This document shows, in pieces, positions 12,411-19,476 of a stretch of 64,000 nucleotides of DNA (position 1 is its first letter; the number at the start of each line of letters is the position of its first letter). Where the stretch lies: NCBI RefSeq assembly GCF_022549225.1, contig NZ_JAKZFD010000013.1, positions 62,001 to 126,000 on the forward strand, written 5' to 3'. A model generated the notes under the pieces. It worked only from the letters and a program-made list of their open reading frames with translations. It was not told the origin of the DNA and did no database searches. The stretch comes from Pelomonas sp. CA6. GTDB taxonomy: Bacteria; Pseudomonadota; Gammaproteobacteria; Burkholderiales; Burkholderiaceae_C. The position numbers and the translations under genes are program-made.

Positions 12411-13112
12411 CTAGGGAAGTATCACGTGCTGTCGAAACCCATCGACCATCGGGCCCGAATAAACGTGTTCGCTACCTGATGCTGCGGCCCGGAAATTGTG
12501 GTACTGACAAAGCCACTGCACCTTCTCAAGGACGCTCGGCGTTGAGTTCGCTATCTTGTAGGCCTGAATGGCGTCGAGATGCGGCTTCAATGTGGCCGAG
12601 TGAAGGTAGTCCAAAAACGTGAAGTTGTCCCGATCGGTCAGCAGCAAGGAGTGAGCCTCCGCTGCCAACTCCGCCGTAGTTGCTGGGTCATGGAAGTACC
12701 AATCAAGCAGATCGGCCGCCACCAGAATTCGAGGAAATCGAGCCTGGTCCCGTTCAAGGACGTACGCCCTGATCAGAGCTTCAGAGAAGACTAGCGATTC
12801 ATCTGCAAAGTGCTTCCCAAACGCAACGCCGCCTCTGACAAGGACACCTCCTTCGATGAACAGTCTCTGAAGCTCAACGACGGACTTGAGCAGGTTCGCT
12901 ACCTTGGCGCTCTCAAGTGGTGCCGTTATGGTGATGGAGTCCGAGAAGGCCCGCACGTCCAAATCAGGCGACGCTTCCCGAACGCGCGCAAGTACGGCAC
13001 TCAGCCTTGGCAAATGGACCGGTGCGATGCTTTTTGCATCGGATTCAACAAACGCTGAGAAACCGAGTACGTCGATGAAAGCAACTGCCCCGTAGGACCA
13101 TTCAATACTCAT
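12411..13112 (-). CDS. Class III nucleotide-cyclase-like protein, function unknown
   Basis: 233 residues, no signal peptide or membrane helix, one domain. The start AFIDVLGFSAFV matches the metal-binding Asp block of class III nucleotidyl cyclases, and the second Asp lies in RAFSDSITIT. These are D14 and D58, the 44-residue spacing of true cyclases. RGGVAFGKHF and SEALIRAYVLERDQARFPRILVA align with the later beta-strand and helix blocks, but the usual transition-state Asn and Arg (VNxAxR) read as Ile and Val. It may be a non-canonical or inactive cyclase, or use another nucleotide. It lies six bases after the parA-like stop, so the two are co-translated. Composition is lower in GC than the chromosome. 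A link to cyclic-nucleotide defence is speculation. Confidence 0.75.
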   Translation of the reverse strand: MSIEWSYGAVAFIDVLGFSAFVESDAKSIAPVHLPRLSAVLARVREASPDLDVRAFSDSITITAPLESAKVANLLKSVVELQRLFIEGGVLVRGGVAFGKHFADESLVFSEALIRAYVLERDQARFPRILVAADLLDWYFHDPATTAELAAEAHSLLLTDRDNFTFLDYLHSATLKPHLDAIQAYKIANSTPSVLEKVQWLCQYHNFRAAASGSEHVYSGPMVDGFRQHVILP

Positions 13113-13118
13113 TTTCTT

Positions 13119-14156
13119 CTACGCTAGAGCAAGTTTGGCGAGTGCGAAGAAGCGTTGTTTAAATTCTTCCATTGCTGCCACTCGCTGGTCCCAAACATTC
13201 CCTTGCCAATCAGTGTCTTCCTTGGTTAATTTCCAAATTGGCTTGCTGTTTGATAGCATCATTGGAGCAAGGCTGGCAAAGTCATGAATCTCCGCGCATA
13301 CCGGTTCCGTTAGGCAGTGTTTGGAAACTCCGTCACTTCCCGCTGCTGAAATTAAGGAAGGAATGAGTTCTTCGATTGCGCGGGTTCTTACTCGATCAAT
13401 CCATACCTTGAAGCCGGCCTTTGCCATGCCTTTATGGCGTTGGAATCGCTGCATGACGATTCCAGAAAGTATCGGAGCCTTCGTAGGTACGTTCAGCGAT
13501 AGCTTCTGAAAATCAGGAACGATCTGCATGTGCTCAAGAATCCACTGCCTGAGGATTTGGCTGAGTGAACCCATAGCTTGGTAGTTGAACCGGTCAGGCG
13601 CGACTGGAACAAGAAATCTGTCGCACGACAGAAAAAATGAGCGCGTAAGAGCTGCTGCACTAGGGCCAACGTCAATCAGAATGACATCAAACTTGTGCAG
13701 GTCACCTAGCCGACGAAGCATGTCGTGAACCGCGACATATGTGCGCTTCTGATGCATATCCGATGTGGAGCGCTGGCTGTATGCATACGACAGGCGATCT
13801 TCGGCTTCGCTTAACCCAATATCACCTCGAAAAATGAACAACGGCAAGTTGTCGTCGAATTGGGTGAGTTTGATTGCTTCGACATCGACGTTGCCGCGCT
13901 CACCTTCCAGTCGAGGCCACAGGGCTTCCTTGACGGATGTTCCGGGCAATACAGTTGCTTCTCCGCCTTCTTCCTGTTCGTCGAGGGCGTCAATAACCTT
14001 TGCTAGGCACAATTCAGTCAAATTGCACTGTGGATCAGCGTCCACTACCAGAACCCTCATGTCCATGGACTCCGCAAATGCGTAGGCCAAGTGGTATGTC
14101 GTCGTCGTTTTTGAGACGCCGCCCTTATGGTTGTAGAGGGTAATGATTTGAGTCAT
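13119..14156 (-). CDS. ParA/MinD-type ATPase of the inserted element
   Basis: 345 residues. The deviant Walker A KGGVSKTTTTYHLA begins at residue 11 (signature Lys plus KTT; Ser replaces the usual Gly), Walker A' VVDADPQCNLT follows, and Walker B is VILIDVGPSAAALTR. This is the ParA partition ATPase architecture, including the 'sandwich' Lys. Between residues ~75 and 145 it has a longer acidic and charged region than plasmid ParA proteins. No parB follows; instead comes the cyclase-like gene, six bases on. Possible roles are localising that protein, element maintenance, or sensing. No good ribosome site precedes the ATG at 14156. Confidence 0.88.
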   Translation of the reverse strand: MTQIITLYNHKGGVSKTTTTYHLAYAFAESMDMRVLVVDADPQCNLTELCLAKVIDALDEQEEGGEATVLPGTSVKEALWPRLEGERGNVDVEAIKLTQFDDNLPLFIFRGDIGLSEAEDRLSYAYSQRSTSDMHQKRTYVAVHDMLRRLGDLHKFDVILIDVGPSAAALTRSFFLSCDRFLVPVAPDRFNYQAMGSLSQILRQWILEHMQIVPDFQKLSLNVPTKAPILSGIVMQRFQRHKGMAKAGFKVWIDRVRTRAIEELIPSLISAAGSDGVSKHCLTEPVCAEIHDFASLAPMMLSNSKPIWKLTKEDTDWQGNVWDQRVAAMEEFKQRFFALAKLALA

Positions 14157-14262
14157 GGTGTGTCTGCCGGGAATTCGGGCAGCAATGTACTACGCGATCC
14201 GGTTAGTGGCGCAACTCAGAACGCCGATGCCATCCGTGTGTTGTGGTTTCACAATGTATGAC

Positions 14263-14288
14263 TGTGCCATGAATGTGCCAAAGCGAAA
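14263..14288. repeat. Right-end iterated motifs of the element
   Basis: TGTGCC occurs at 14263 and 14274. The second extends to TGTGCCAAAGCGAAA, close to TGTGCCCAAGCGCGAAA at 12311-12327 near the other end. The rest of the 14157-14334 stretch holds the upstream region of the parA-like gene; I cannot assign its promoter. Confidence 0.5.
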
Positions 14289-14334
14289 CGCTACTAATGT
14301 AGCGTGTATCCCAGGAGACGGCCTCTTTCCATAG

Positions 14335-14433
14335 TCATTTGACGCACCGCGACCGCGAATTCCAGGAAACTACACTGGCAGCTGTGCACTCCCAGTAGAC
14401 GCGCAGCTCGTGCTGGAAGACCGCCGCCGTCAT
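14335..14433 (-). pseudogene. ybgC: Displaced native 5' end of ybgC
   Basis: The ATG at 14433 overlaps the aminotransferase stop as ATGA and encodes MTAAVFQHELRVYWE, the natural beta-proteobacterial YbgC start, then runs into element sequence (CTAASVV...) and stops at 14335 after 32 codons. Only 14390-14433 is native. It shows that the ancestral order was aminotransferase-ybgC-tolQRA with coupled translation. It may still be translated as a useless short peptide. Confidence 0.8.
14390..14397. repeat. Right 8-bp attachment repeat
   Basis: TCCCAGTA, identical to 12184-12191. Beyond it the native ybgC start begins (GACGCGCAGCTC on the plus strand). Confidence 0.7.
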
Positions 14434-15647
14434 GCGCGCAGCTCCTGGAGCCGCGCCGCCATGCGCGCCAGCGCCTCGCGCAGGTCTTCGTCGGCGCTGG
14501 CGAAGGACAGGCGCAGGAAGCGCTCGCCGAAGGCCGGGCCGAAATCGCGTCCGGGGGTGAGTGCGACCTGGGCGCTCTGCATCAGGTCCATGCACAGCGC
14601 CCAGCTGCCCATCCCGGCGGGCAGCCCGGCGCGCGACAGATCGGCCCAGGCATAGAAAGCGCCATCGGGCTCGACCGGCACCTCCAGCCCCATCGCGCGC
14701 AGCGCCGGCACGACGAAGTCGCGGCGCGCGCGCAGCTGAGCCTTGCGGCGCTCGTATTCAGCGATGGACTCGGGCTCGAAGCAGGCCAGCGCCGCCTGTT
14801 GCGCGATCGTGGAAGGGCAGATGTAGAGGTTCTGCGCCAGCTTCTCCACCGGCGCCACCAGGGCCTGCGGCAGCACCAGCCAGCCCAGGCGCCAGCCGGT
14901 CATGCCGAAGTACTTCGAGAAGCTGTTGATGGAGACCACGTCCTCGCCGGCCCCGGCATCCAGGCCCAGCGCGCTGTGGCCGAAGCGTTCGTCATAGCCC
15001 AGCGACTGGTAGATCTCGTCGACGATGGTGACGCCGCCGCGCGCCTTCACGAAGGCGCGCAGGCGCGCCAGCTCGTCGGGCGCGATGGAGGTGCCGGTGG
15101 GGTTGCTGGGCGAGGCCAGCAGCACGCCGCGGCTGCGTTCGTTCCAGTGCTGCTCCAGCTGCGCCAGGCTGAGCTGGAAGCGCTGCTCGGGCCCGCAAGG
15201 CAGGAGCCGGGGCAGGGCGTCGACCGCGGCGACGAAGTGCCTGTTGCAGGGGTAGCAGGGGTCGGGCATCAGCACCTCGTCCCCGGCCTGGAACAGAGCC
15301 AGGCAGGCCAGCTGCAGCGCCGCCGACGCACCGGCGGTGACGACGATGCGCTGCGGCGCGATGTCCAGGCCCTGGGTCTGGCGGTACCACTGCGAGAGCT
15401 TGTCGCGCAGCGCCGGCAGGCCGGTCGCCGCGGTGTAGGGCACGCGGCCCTGCTCGACACAGGCCGCCGCGGCGCGCAGCACCGAGGGGCTGGCGCCGAA
15501 GTCGGGCTCGCCGATGTTCAGATAAATCATGCGCCGGCCGCCCTGGGCCGGGTCGCACAGCGCCGAGCGGGCGATCTCGTCGGCCCGCTTGGCGCACTCC
15601 ATCACATAGAAGGGCTCGATCCGAGCCAGGCGATCCGCGACTCGCAT
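14430..15647 (-). CDS. PLP-dependent class I/II aminotransferase
   Basis: 405 residues from the ATG at 15647 (MRVADRLARIEPFYVMECAK); the longer open frame upstream only overlaps nusB. Fold type I aminotransferase: YLNIGEPDF substrate loop, YTAATGLPALRDKLSQWY, SPSNPTGTS, VDEIYQSLGY with the PLP-binding Asp and Tyr, the Schiff-base Lys in SINSFSKYFGMTGWRLGW, and a C-terminal LRLSFAS with the carboxylate-binding Arg. The exact amino acid is not determinable; the family includes aspartate and alanine/valine enzymes. It is 19 bases after nusB. Confidence 0.9.
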   Translation of the reverse strand: MRVADRLARIEPFYVMECAKRADEIARSALCDPAQGGRRMIYLNIGEPDFGASPSVLRAAAACVEQGRVPYTAATGLPALRDKLSQWYRQTQGLDIAPQRIVVTAGASAALQLACLALFQAGDEVLMPDPCYPCNRHFVAAVDALPRLLPCGPEQRFQLSLAQLEQHWNERSRGVLLASPSNPTGTSIAPDELARLRAFVKARGGVTIVDEIYQSLGYDERFGHSALGLDAGAGEDVVSINSFSKYFGMTGWRLGWLVLPQALVAPVEKLAQNLYICPSTIAQQAALACFEPESIAEYERRKAQLRARRDFVVPALRAMGLEVPVEPDGAFYAWADLSRAGLPAGMGSWALCMDLMQSAQVALTPGRDFGPAFGERFLRLSFASADEDLREALARMAARLQELRA

Positions 15648-15666
15648 GCGACCGGGGCGCGCTGTC

Positions 15667-16167
15667 TCAGCGGCCGCCGCGCGCGGCCGCCACTTCGACC
15701 GGGCGCAGGTCGGCGGCGGCACGGTCCAGCACGCCGTTGACGTACTTGTGGCCGTCGGTGCCGCCAAAGGACTTGGCCAGCTCCACCGCCTCGTTGATCG
15801 CGACCTTGTAGGGGATGTCGATGCAGTGCTTCAGCTCGTAGGCGCCGATCATCAGGATGGCGTGTTCGATCGGCGAGAGCTCGGTGGTCTTGCGGTCCGC
15901 ATGGCGGGCCAGCACGCTGTCCAGGTCGGCCGCCTCGTCGATCGCGCCATGCAGCAGCGCGTCGTAGTGGGCGCGGTCGCACTTGTCGAAGCCGGCCTGC
16001 TCGCGCATGTGGGCATCCACGGCGCCGGCGTCCTCGCCGGTGAGCAGCCATTGGTACAGGCCTTGCAGCGCGGCCTCGCGGGCACGGCGGCGTGCCGATC
16101 GGGCCGGCGCTTTCTTGGCGGGCGCCTTGGCGCCGGCCGTCTTGGGGGTCTTGTCGGGAGTCGTCAC
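15667..16167 (-). CDS. nusB: Transcription antitermination factor NusB
   Basis: 166 residues. NusB joins NusE/S10 on boxA RNA in rRNA antitermination. The Lys/Ala-rich N-terminal tail (~25 residues) precedes the all-helical core: [64 protein letters not shown]. The start is GTG, overlapping the ribH stop as GTGA, so translation is coupled. The ribH-nusB pair is a conserved neighbourhood. Confidence 0.95.
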   Translation of the reverse strand: MTTPDKTPKTAGAKAPAKKAPARSARRRAREAALQGLYQWLLTGEDAGAVDAHMREQAGFDKCDRAHYDALLHGAIDEAADLDSVLARHADRKTTELSPIEHAILMIGAYELKHCIDIPYKVAINEAVELAKSFGGTDGHKYVNGVLDRAAADLRPVEVAAARGGR

Positions 16168-16628
16168 TTCAGTTCTTTCAGCAGCTGGGCCATTTCCACC
16201 GCCACCTGGGCGGCGTCGCGGCCCTTGTCCTCGGCACGGGCCCAGGCCTGGGCGTCGTTCTCGACGGTCAGGATGGCATTGGCGATGGGCAGGCCGTGGT
16301 CCAGCGCGAGCCGGGTCACGCCGGCCCCGCTTTCGTTGGCGACCAGTTCGAAGTGATAGGTCTCGCCGCGGATGATGCAGCCCAGTGCGACCAGCGCGTC
16401 GTAGCGGCGGCTCTGCGCCATGGCCTGCAGTGCGACAGGCACTTCCAGCGCGCCGGGCACGGTGACGTGGCGGATCTGTGCCGCGTCCACGCCCAGGCGG
16501 CCCAGCTCGGCCAGGCAGGCCGAGGCCAGCGCGCCGGTCAGCTCGGCATTGAAACGGGCCTGCACGATGCCGATGCGCAGCCCCTGGCCGTTCATCGCGA
16601 TGCCCTGACCCTTGTCAGCTCCTTGCAT
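16164..16628 (-). CDS. ribH: 6,7-dimethyl-8-ribityllumazine synthase
   Basis: 154 residues, standard size. It condenses the RibD/RibC-derived pyrimidine with the 4-carbon unit made by the preceding RibB domain, the penultimate step to riboflavin. Motifs: [21 protein letters not shown], the substrate loop [13 protein letters not shown] with its catalytic His nearby, and NAILTVEN. The ribosome site AAGGAG precedes the ATG. Confidence 0.96.
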   Translation of the reverse strand: MQGADKGQGIAMNGQGLRIGIVQARFNAELTGALASACLAELGRLGVDAAQIRHVTVPGALEVPVALQAMAQSRRYDALVALGCIIRGETYHFELVANESGAGVTRLALDHGLPIANAILTVENDAQAWARAEDKGRDAAQVAVEMAQLLKELK

Positions 16629-16640
16629 GAGGACTCCTTG

Positions 16641-17738
16641 TCAGACCTGGGCGGCCTGGAAGCCGGTGACTTCCAGACCGTAGCCGGTCATGCTGGGCAT
16701 GCGCCTGGGGCTGCCCAACAGTTTCATCTTCTGGATGCCCAGTTCGCGCAGGATCTGCGCGCCCACGCCGTAGGTGCGCAGGTCCATCGCGGTCGCCGCG
16801 CCGCCGCCACCTTCGCGGGCGGGCTGCAGGCGATCCAGCAGGGCCTCGGTGTCCTCGCCGCAGTTGAGCAGGACCGCCGCGCCGGCGCCGCTGGCCTGCA
16901 GCGCCGCGAGGGCTTGCGGCAGCGGCCAGGAATGGCCGCAGCGGCCCGCGTCCAGCAGGTCCAGCGCGGAGAAGGGCTCGTGCACGCGCACCAGCACCTC
17001 GTCGCCCGGGCCCCACTGGCCGTGGGTCAGTGCCATGTGCACGGCGCCGGTGCGGTCGCGGAACACCTGGCAGTCGAACTCGCCCTGGGCCGTCTGCATG
17101 GGGCGGTGCGCGATGCGCTGCACCAGCGATTCATTGCGGCTGCGGTACTCGATCAGGTCGGCGATGGTGCCGATCTTGATGCCGTGCTGCTCGGCGAAGA
17201 CTTCCAGGTCGGGCAGCCGGGCCATGCTGCCATCGTCGTTCATGATCTCGCAGATGACGGATGCGGGCGTCAGCCCGGCCATGCGCGAGAGGTCGCAGCC
17301 GGCCTCGGTATGGCCGGCGCGCATCAGCACGCCGCCGTCCTGGGCCTGGAGCGGGAAGATGTGGCCGGGCTGGACCAGGTCGCTGGCCTTGGCGCCCTTG
17401 GCGACGGCCGCCTGCACGGTGCGCGCGCGGTCGGCCGCCGAAATGCCGGTGGACACGCCGGTAGCGGCCTCGATGGACACCGTGAAGGCCGTGCCGTGCT
17501 TGGTGCCGTTGCGGCTGACCATGGGCGGCAGCTGCAGCTGTTCGCAGCGCTCGCGGGTCAGGGTGAGGCAGATCAGGCCGCGGCCGTACTTGGCCATGAA
17601 ATTGATCGCCTCGGGGCTGACGTGGTCGGCCGCGAGGACCAGGTCGCCCTCGTTTTCGCGATCTTCCTCGTCGACCAGAATGACCATGCGGCCAGCCGCC
17701 AGCTCGGCGACCAGCTCAGGGATGGGAGAGATAGGCAT
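16641..17738 (-). CDS. ribBA: 3,4-dihydroxy-2-butanone 4-phosphate synthase fused to a degenerate GTP cyclohydrolase II domain
   Basis: 365 residues from the ATG at 17738. The N-terminal RibB domain (1-~205) is intact: VILVDEEDRENEGDLV acidic loop, FMAKYGRGLICL, and RAGHTEAGCDLSRMAG with the catalytic Cys/His region. The C-terminal RibA-like half (~210-365) lacks the zinc cysteines and the RCDCG block found in active GTP cyclohydrolase II; the matching place reads VRVHEPFSALDLLDAGRCGHSWP. So this protein probably makes only the butanone phosphate, and another RibA must exist elsewhere. Such RibBX-type fusions are known in beta-proteobacteria. It lies 12 bases before ribH. Confidence 0.93.
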   Translation of the reverse strand: MPISPIPELVAELAAGRMVILVDEEDRENEGDLVLAADHVSPEAINFMAKYGRGLICLTLTRERCEQLQLPPMVSRNGTKHGTAFTVSIEAATGVSTGISAADRARTVQAAVAKGAKASDLVQPGHIFPLQAQDGGVLMRAGHTEAGCDLSRMAGLTPASVICEIMNDDGSMARLPDLEVFAEQHGIKIGTIADLIEYRSRNESLVQRIAHRPMQTAQGEFDCQVFRDRTGAVHMALTHGQWGPGDEVLVRVHEPFSALDLLDAGRCGHSWPLPQALAALQASGAGAAVLLNCGEDTEALLDRLQPAREGGGGAATAMDLRTYGVGAQILRELGIQKMKLLGSPRRMPSMTGYGLEVTGFQAAQV

Positions 17739-17808
17739 AGGGCGGGATTGTAGGCGGGCTCGGGCGCTTCTTTCGTCCGGTCCCCGCGTCTTGCGGACGC
17801 GAAAAGGC

Positions 17809-18951
17809 CTAGCGCGAGGCCGCAGCCGGGCGCAGTCGCAGCCGCAGGTCGGCGCCGAGCGGGCTGCAGTCGACGCGCTCCCAGCGCAGCGCCTGGTCCA
17901 GCGAGGTCCACGGGCCCAGGCGGGCCATCGCGCGCCCTTCGCCCAGCAGCACCGGCGCGAGGTAGAGCAGCAGCTCGTCGACCAGGCCGGCGTCCAGCAG
18001 CGCACCGTTGAGCGTCTGCCCGGCTTCCACATGCAGCTCGTTGATGCCGCGCCGTCCCAGCTCGTCCAGCACGGCGCCCAGGTCCACGCGGCCCGCGGGG
18101 CCGGGCCGGGCGATCAGCTCGGCCCCGTGCTGCCGCAATGCCGCGCCGCGCCGCGAGGCCTGCGCGTCGTCCAGCCCATGGAAGATCCACAGCGATCCGG
18201 GCGCTTGCAGCAGCCGGGCTTGCGCGCTCAGCCGCAGCGCCGAATCCAGCAGCACACGCTGCGGCTGCCGCGCGGTGGGGACCTCGCGCACGTCCAGCCG
18301 CGGGTCGTCGTCGCGCGCGGTGCCAATGCCGGTCAGCACCGCCGCGGCGCGGCGGCGCCAGGCATGGCCGTCGCGGCGTGCCTCGGCCCCGGTGATCCAT
18401 TGGCTGACGCCGTTGGGCAGCGCCGTGCGGCCGTCCAGCGACGCGGCGATCTTCAGGCGCACGAAGGGGCGACCGCGCTGCATGCGTGTCAGAAAGCCGA
18501 TGTTGAGTTCGCGTGATTCGCGCGCCAGTTCATGCGCCGGCGCGAGCAGCTCGGTCTCGATGCCGGCCGCGCGCATGCGCGCCAGGCCTTGGCCGCCCAC
18601 CTGGGGATTGGGATCGCCCAGGGCCACCACCACGCGGGCCAGGCCGGCGGCGATCAGCGCGTCGCAACAGGGCGGCGTGCGGCCATGGTGGGCGCAGGGC
18701 TCCAGCGTCACGTAGGCGGTGGCGCCGCGCAGGTCAGCGCCGCGGCCGTGAGCGTCGCGCAGCGCCATCACTTCGGCATGCGCCTGGCCGGCCGCCTGGG
18801 TATGGCCCTGGCCCAGCAGGCGACCCTGGGCGTCCAGGATCACGCAGCCGACGCGCGGGTTGGGGTCGGTCAGGCCTATCGCTTGCGTGGCCAGCTCCAG
18901 GGCCTGACGCATCGCGCTCAGGTCCTGGGGCGAAAGAGTGGGTTCGGGCAT
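17809..18951 (-). CDS. ribD: Bifunctional riboflavin deaminase-reductase
   Basis: 380 residues. The N-terminal deaminase (~1-150) has the zinc site HAEVMAL and PCAHHGRTPPCCDAL. The C-terminal reductase (~160-375) has RLKIAASLDGRTALPNGVSQWIT and LHVEAGQTLNGALLDAGLVDELLLYLAPVLLG. It deaminates and then reduces the ribosylaminopyrimidine intermediate using NADPH. It starts 24 bases after the pilV-like stop and is followed after 70 bases by ribBA. I saw no FMN riboswitch in front of it. Confidence 0.95.
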   Translation of the reverse strand: MPEPTLSPQDLSAMRQALELATQAIGLTDPNPRVGCVILDAQGRLLGQGHTQAAGQAHAEVMALRDAHGRGADLRGATAYVTLEPCAHHGRTPPCCDALIAAGLARVVVALGDPNPQVGGQGLARMRAAGIETELLAPAHELARESRELNIGFLTRMQRGRPFVRLKIAASLDGRTALPNGVSQWITGAEARRDGHAWRRRAAAVLTGIGTARDDDPRLDVREVPTARQPQRVLLDSALRLSAQARLLQAPGSLWIFHGLDDAQASRRGAALRQHGAELIARPGPAGRVDLGAVLDELGRRGINELHVEAGQTLNGALLDAGLVDELLLYLAPVLLGEGRAMARLGPWTSLDQALRWERVDCSPLGADLRLRLRPAAASR

Positions 18952-18975
18952 CCCCGCAGTCTAGGGCCAGCGGCC

Positions 18976-19476
18976 TCAGGGCCGTGTCGGTGGTGTCGAC
19001 ATGCCGGCGATGGGCAGCATCGGGCGGCCTGCCGGGGGCAGGGCCAGTGCCGCGCTCAGCGCGGGATCCTGGGTCTGTACCAGGCTGTCCAACGCCAACT
19101 GGCGCCTGTCGCCATGGCGGTCGCGCCAGCGCACGGTGGCGCGCAGGGCCCGAAGCCCGCCGGGCAGCGAGGAGTCCTCCAGGCTCAGTTCGAAGCGGGT
19201 GTTGCCGTTCACCTCGTCCCGCCAGGCGCCTGGGGGTGGCATTGCTGTGGCGGCGCGGCTCTGGCGCTGCGACTCCAGGGCCTCGGCGGCCAGATGGGTG
19301 GCATCGCCGAGCTGGCGCGCATGGTCGGCGCTGTGGCGCAGCGAAAGCTGCAGGCCGGCCAGGGCCACCAGCCCCAGGCTCACCAGCAGCAATGCGATCA
19401 GGGCCTCGAGCAAGGTCGCGCCCCGACCCGCCTTGCGAAGAGAGCCCCCGGATCTGCCGTGCAGCGATGGGGTCAT
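18976..19476 (-). CDS. pilV: Type IV minor pilin PilV-like
   Basis: 166 residues. The prepilin site lies in RKAGRG|ATLLEALIALL: Gly at -1, Glu at +5 and a hydrophobic helix, so it would be processed by PilD and placed at the pilus tip complex. The C-terminal part has the mixed charge of PilV-type proteins. The ATG overlaps the upstream pilX stop as ATGA. It is last in a five-gene minor pilin set; pilY1, often in such operons, is missing. Confidence 0.85.
   Translation of the reverse strand: MTPSLHGRSGGSLRKAGRGATLLEALIALLLVSLGLVALAGLQLSLRHSADHARQLGDATHLAAEALESQRQSRAATAMPPPGAWRDEVNGNTRFELSLEDSSLPGGLRALRATVRWRDRHGDRRQLALDSLVQTQDPALSAALALPPAGRPMLPIAGMSTPPTRP

Larger units (their letters stand above)
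12184..14397. mobile_element. 2.2-kb integrated element within the 5' end of ybgC, cargo parA-like plus cyclase-like genes
   Basis: The two flanks rejoin to a continuous reading frame. The native start segment at 14398-14433 (MTAAVFQHELRV) and the body from 12191 downward (YWEDTDAGG) meet across an 8-bp identity TCCCAGTA found at both ends, 2206 bases apart. The interior is visibly lower in GC than the surrounding tol and rib genes. No integrase or transposase gene lies inside, and the ends lack terminal inverted repeats. The joined element ends would read GTGCACT-CCC-AGTACAC, an imperfect inverted repeat like a tyrosine-recombinase core site (inference). The element's left end encodes a substitute YbgC N-terminus, the usual trick of elements that integrate into essential genes. 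Confidence 0.8.

Noticed and set aside
12184-14397. A transposon with an 8-bp target-site duplication
   Set aside because: The element ends share no terminal inverted repeats and there is no transposase; the replacement ybgC start argues for site-specific integration instead. Not fully excluded.
17739-17808. An FMN riboswitch before the rib genes
   Set aside because: The 70-base gap is too short and lacks the conserved RFN boxes; none was seen before ribD either.
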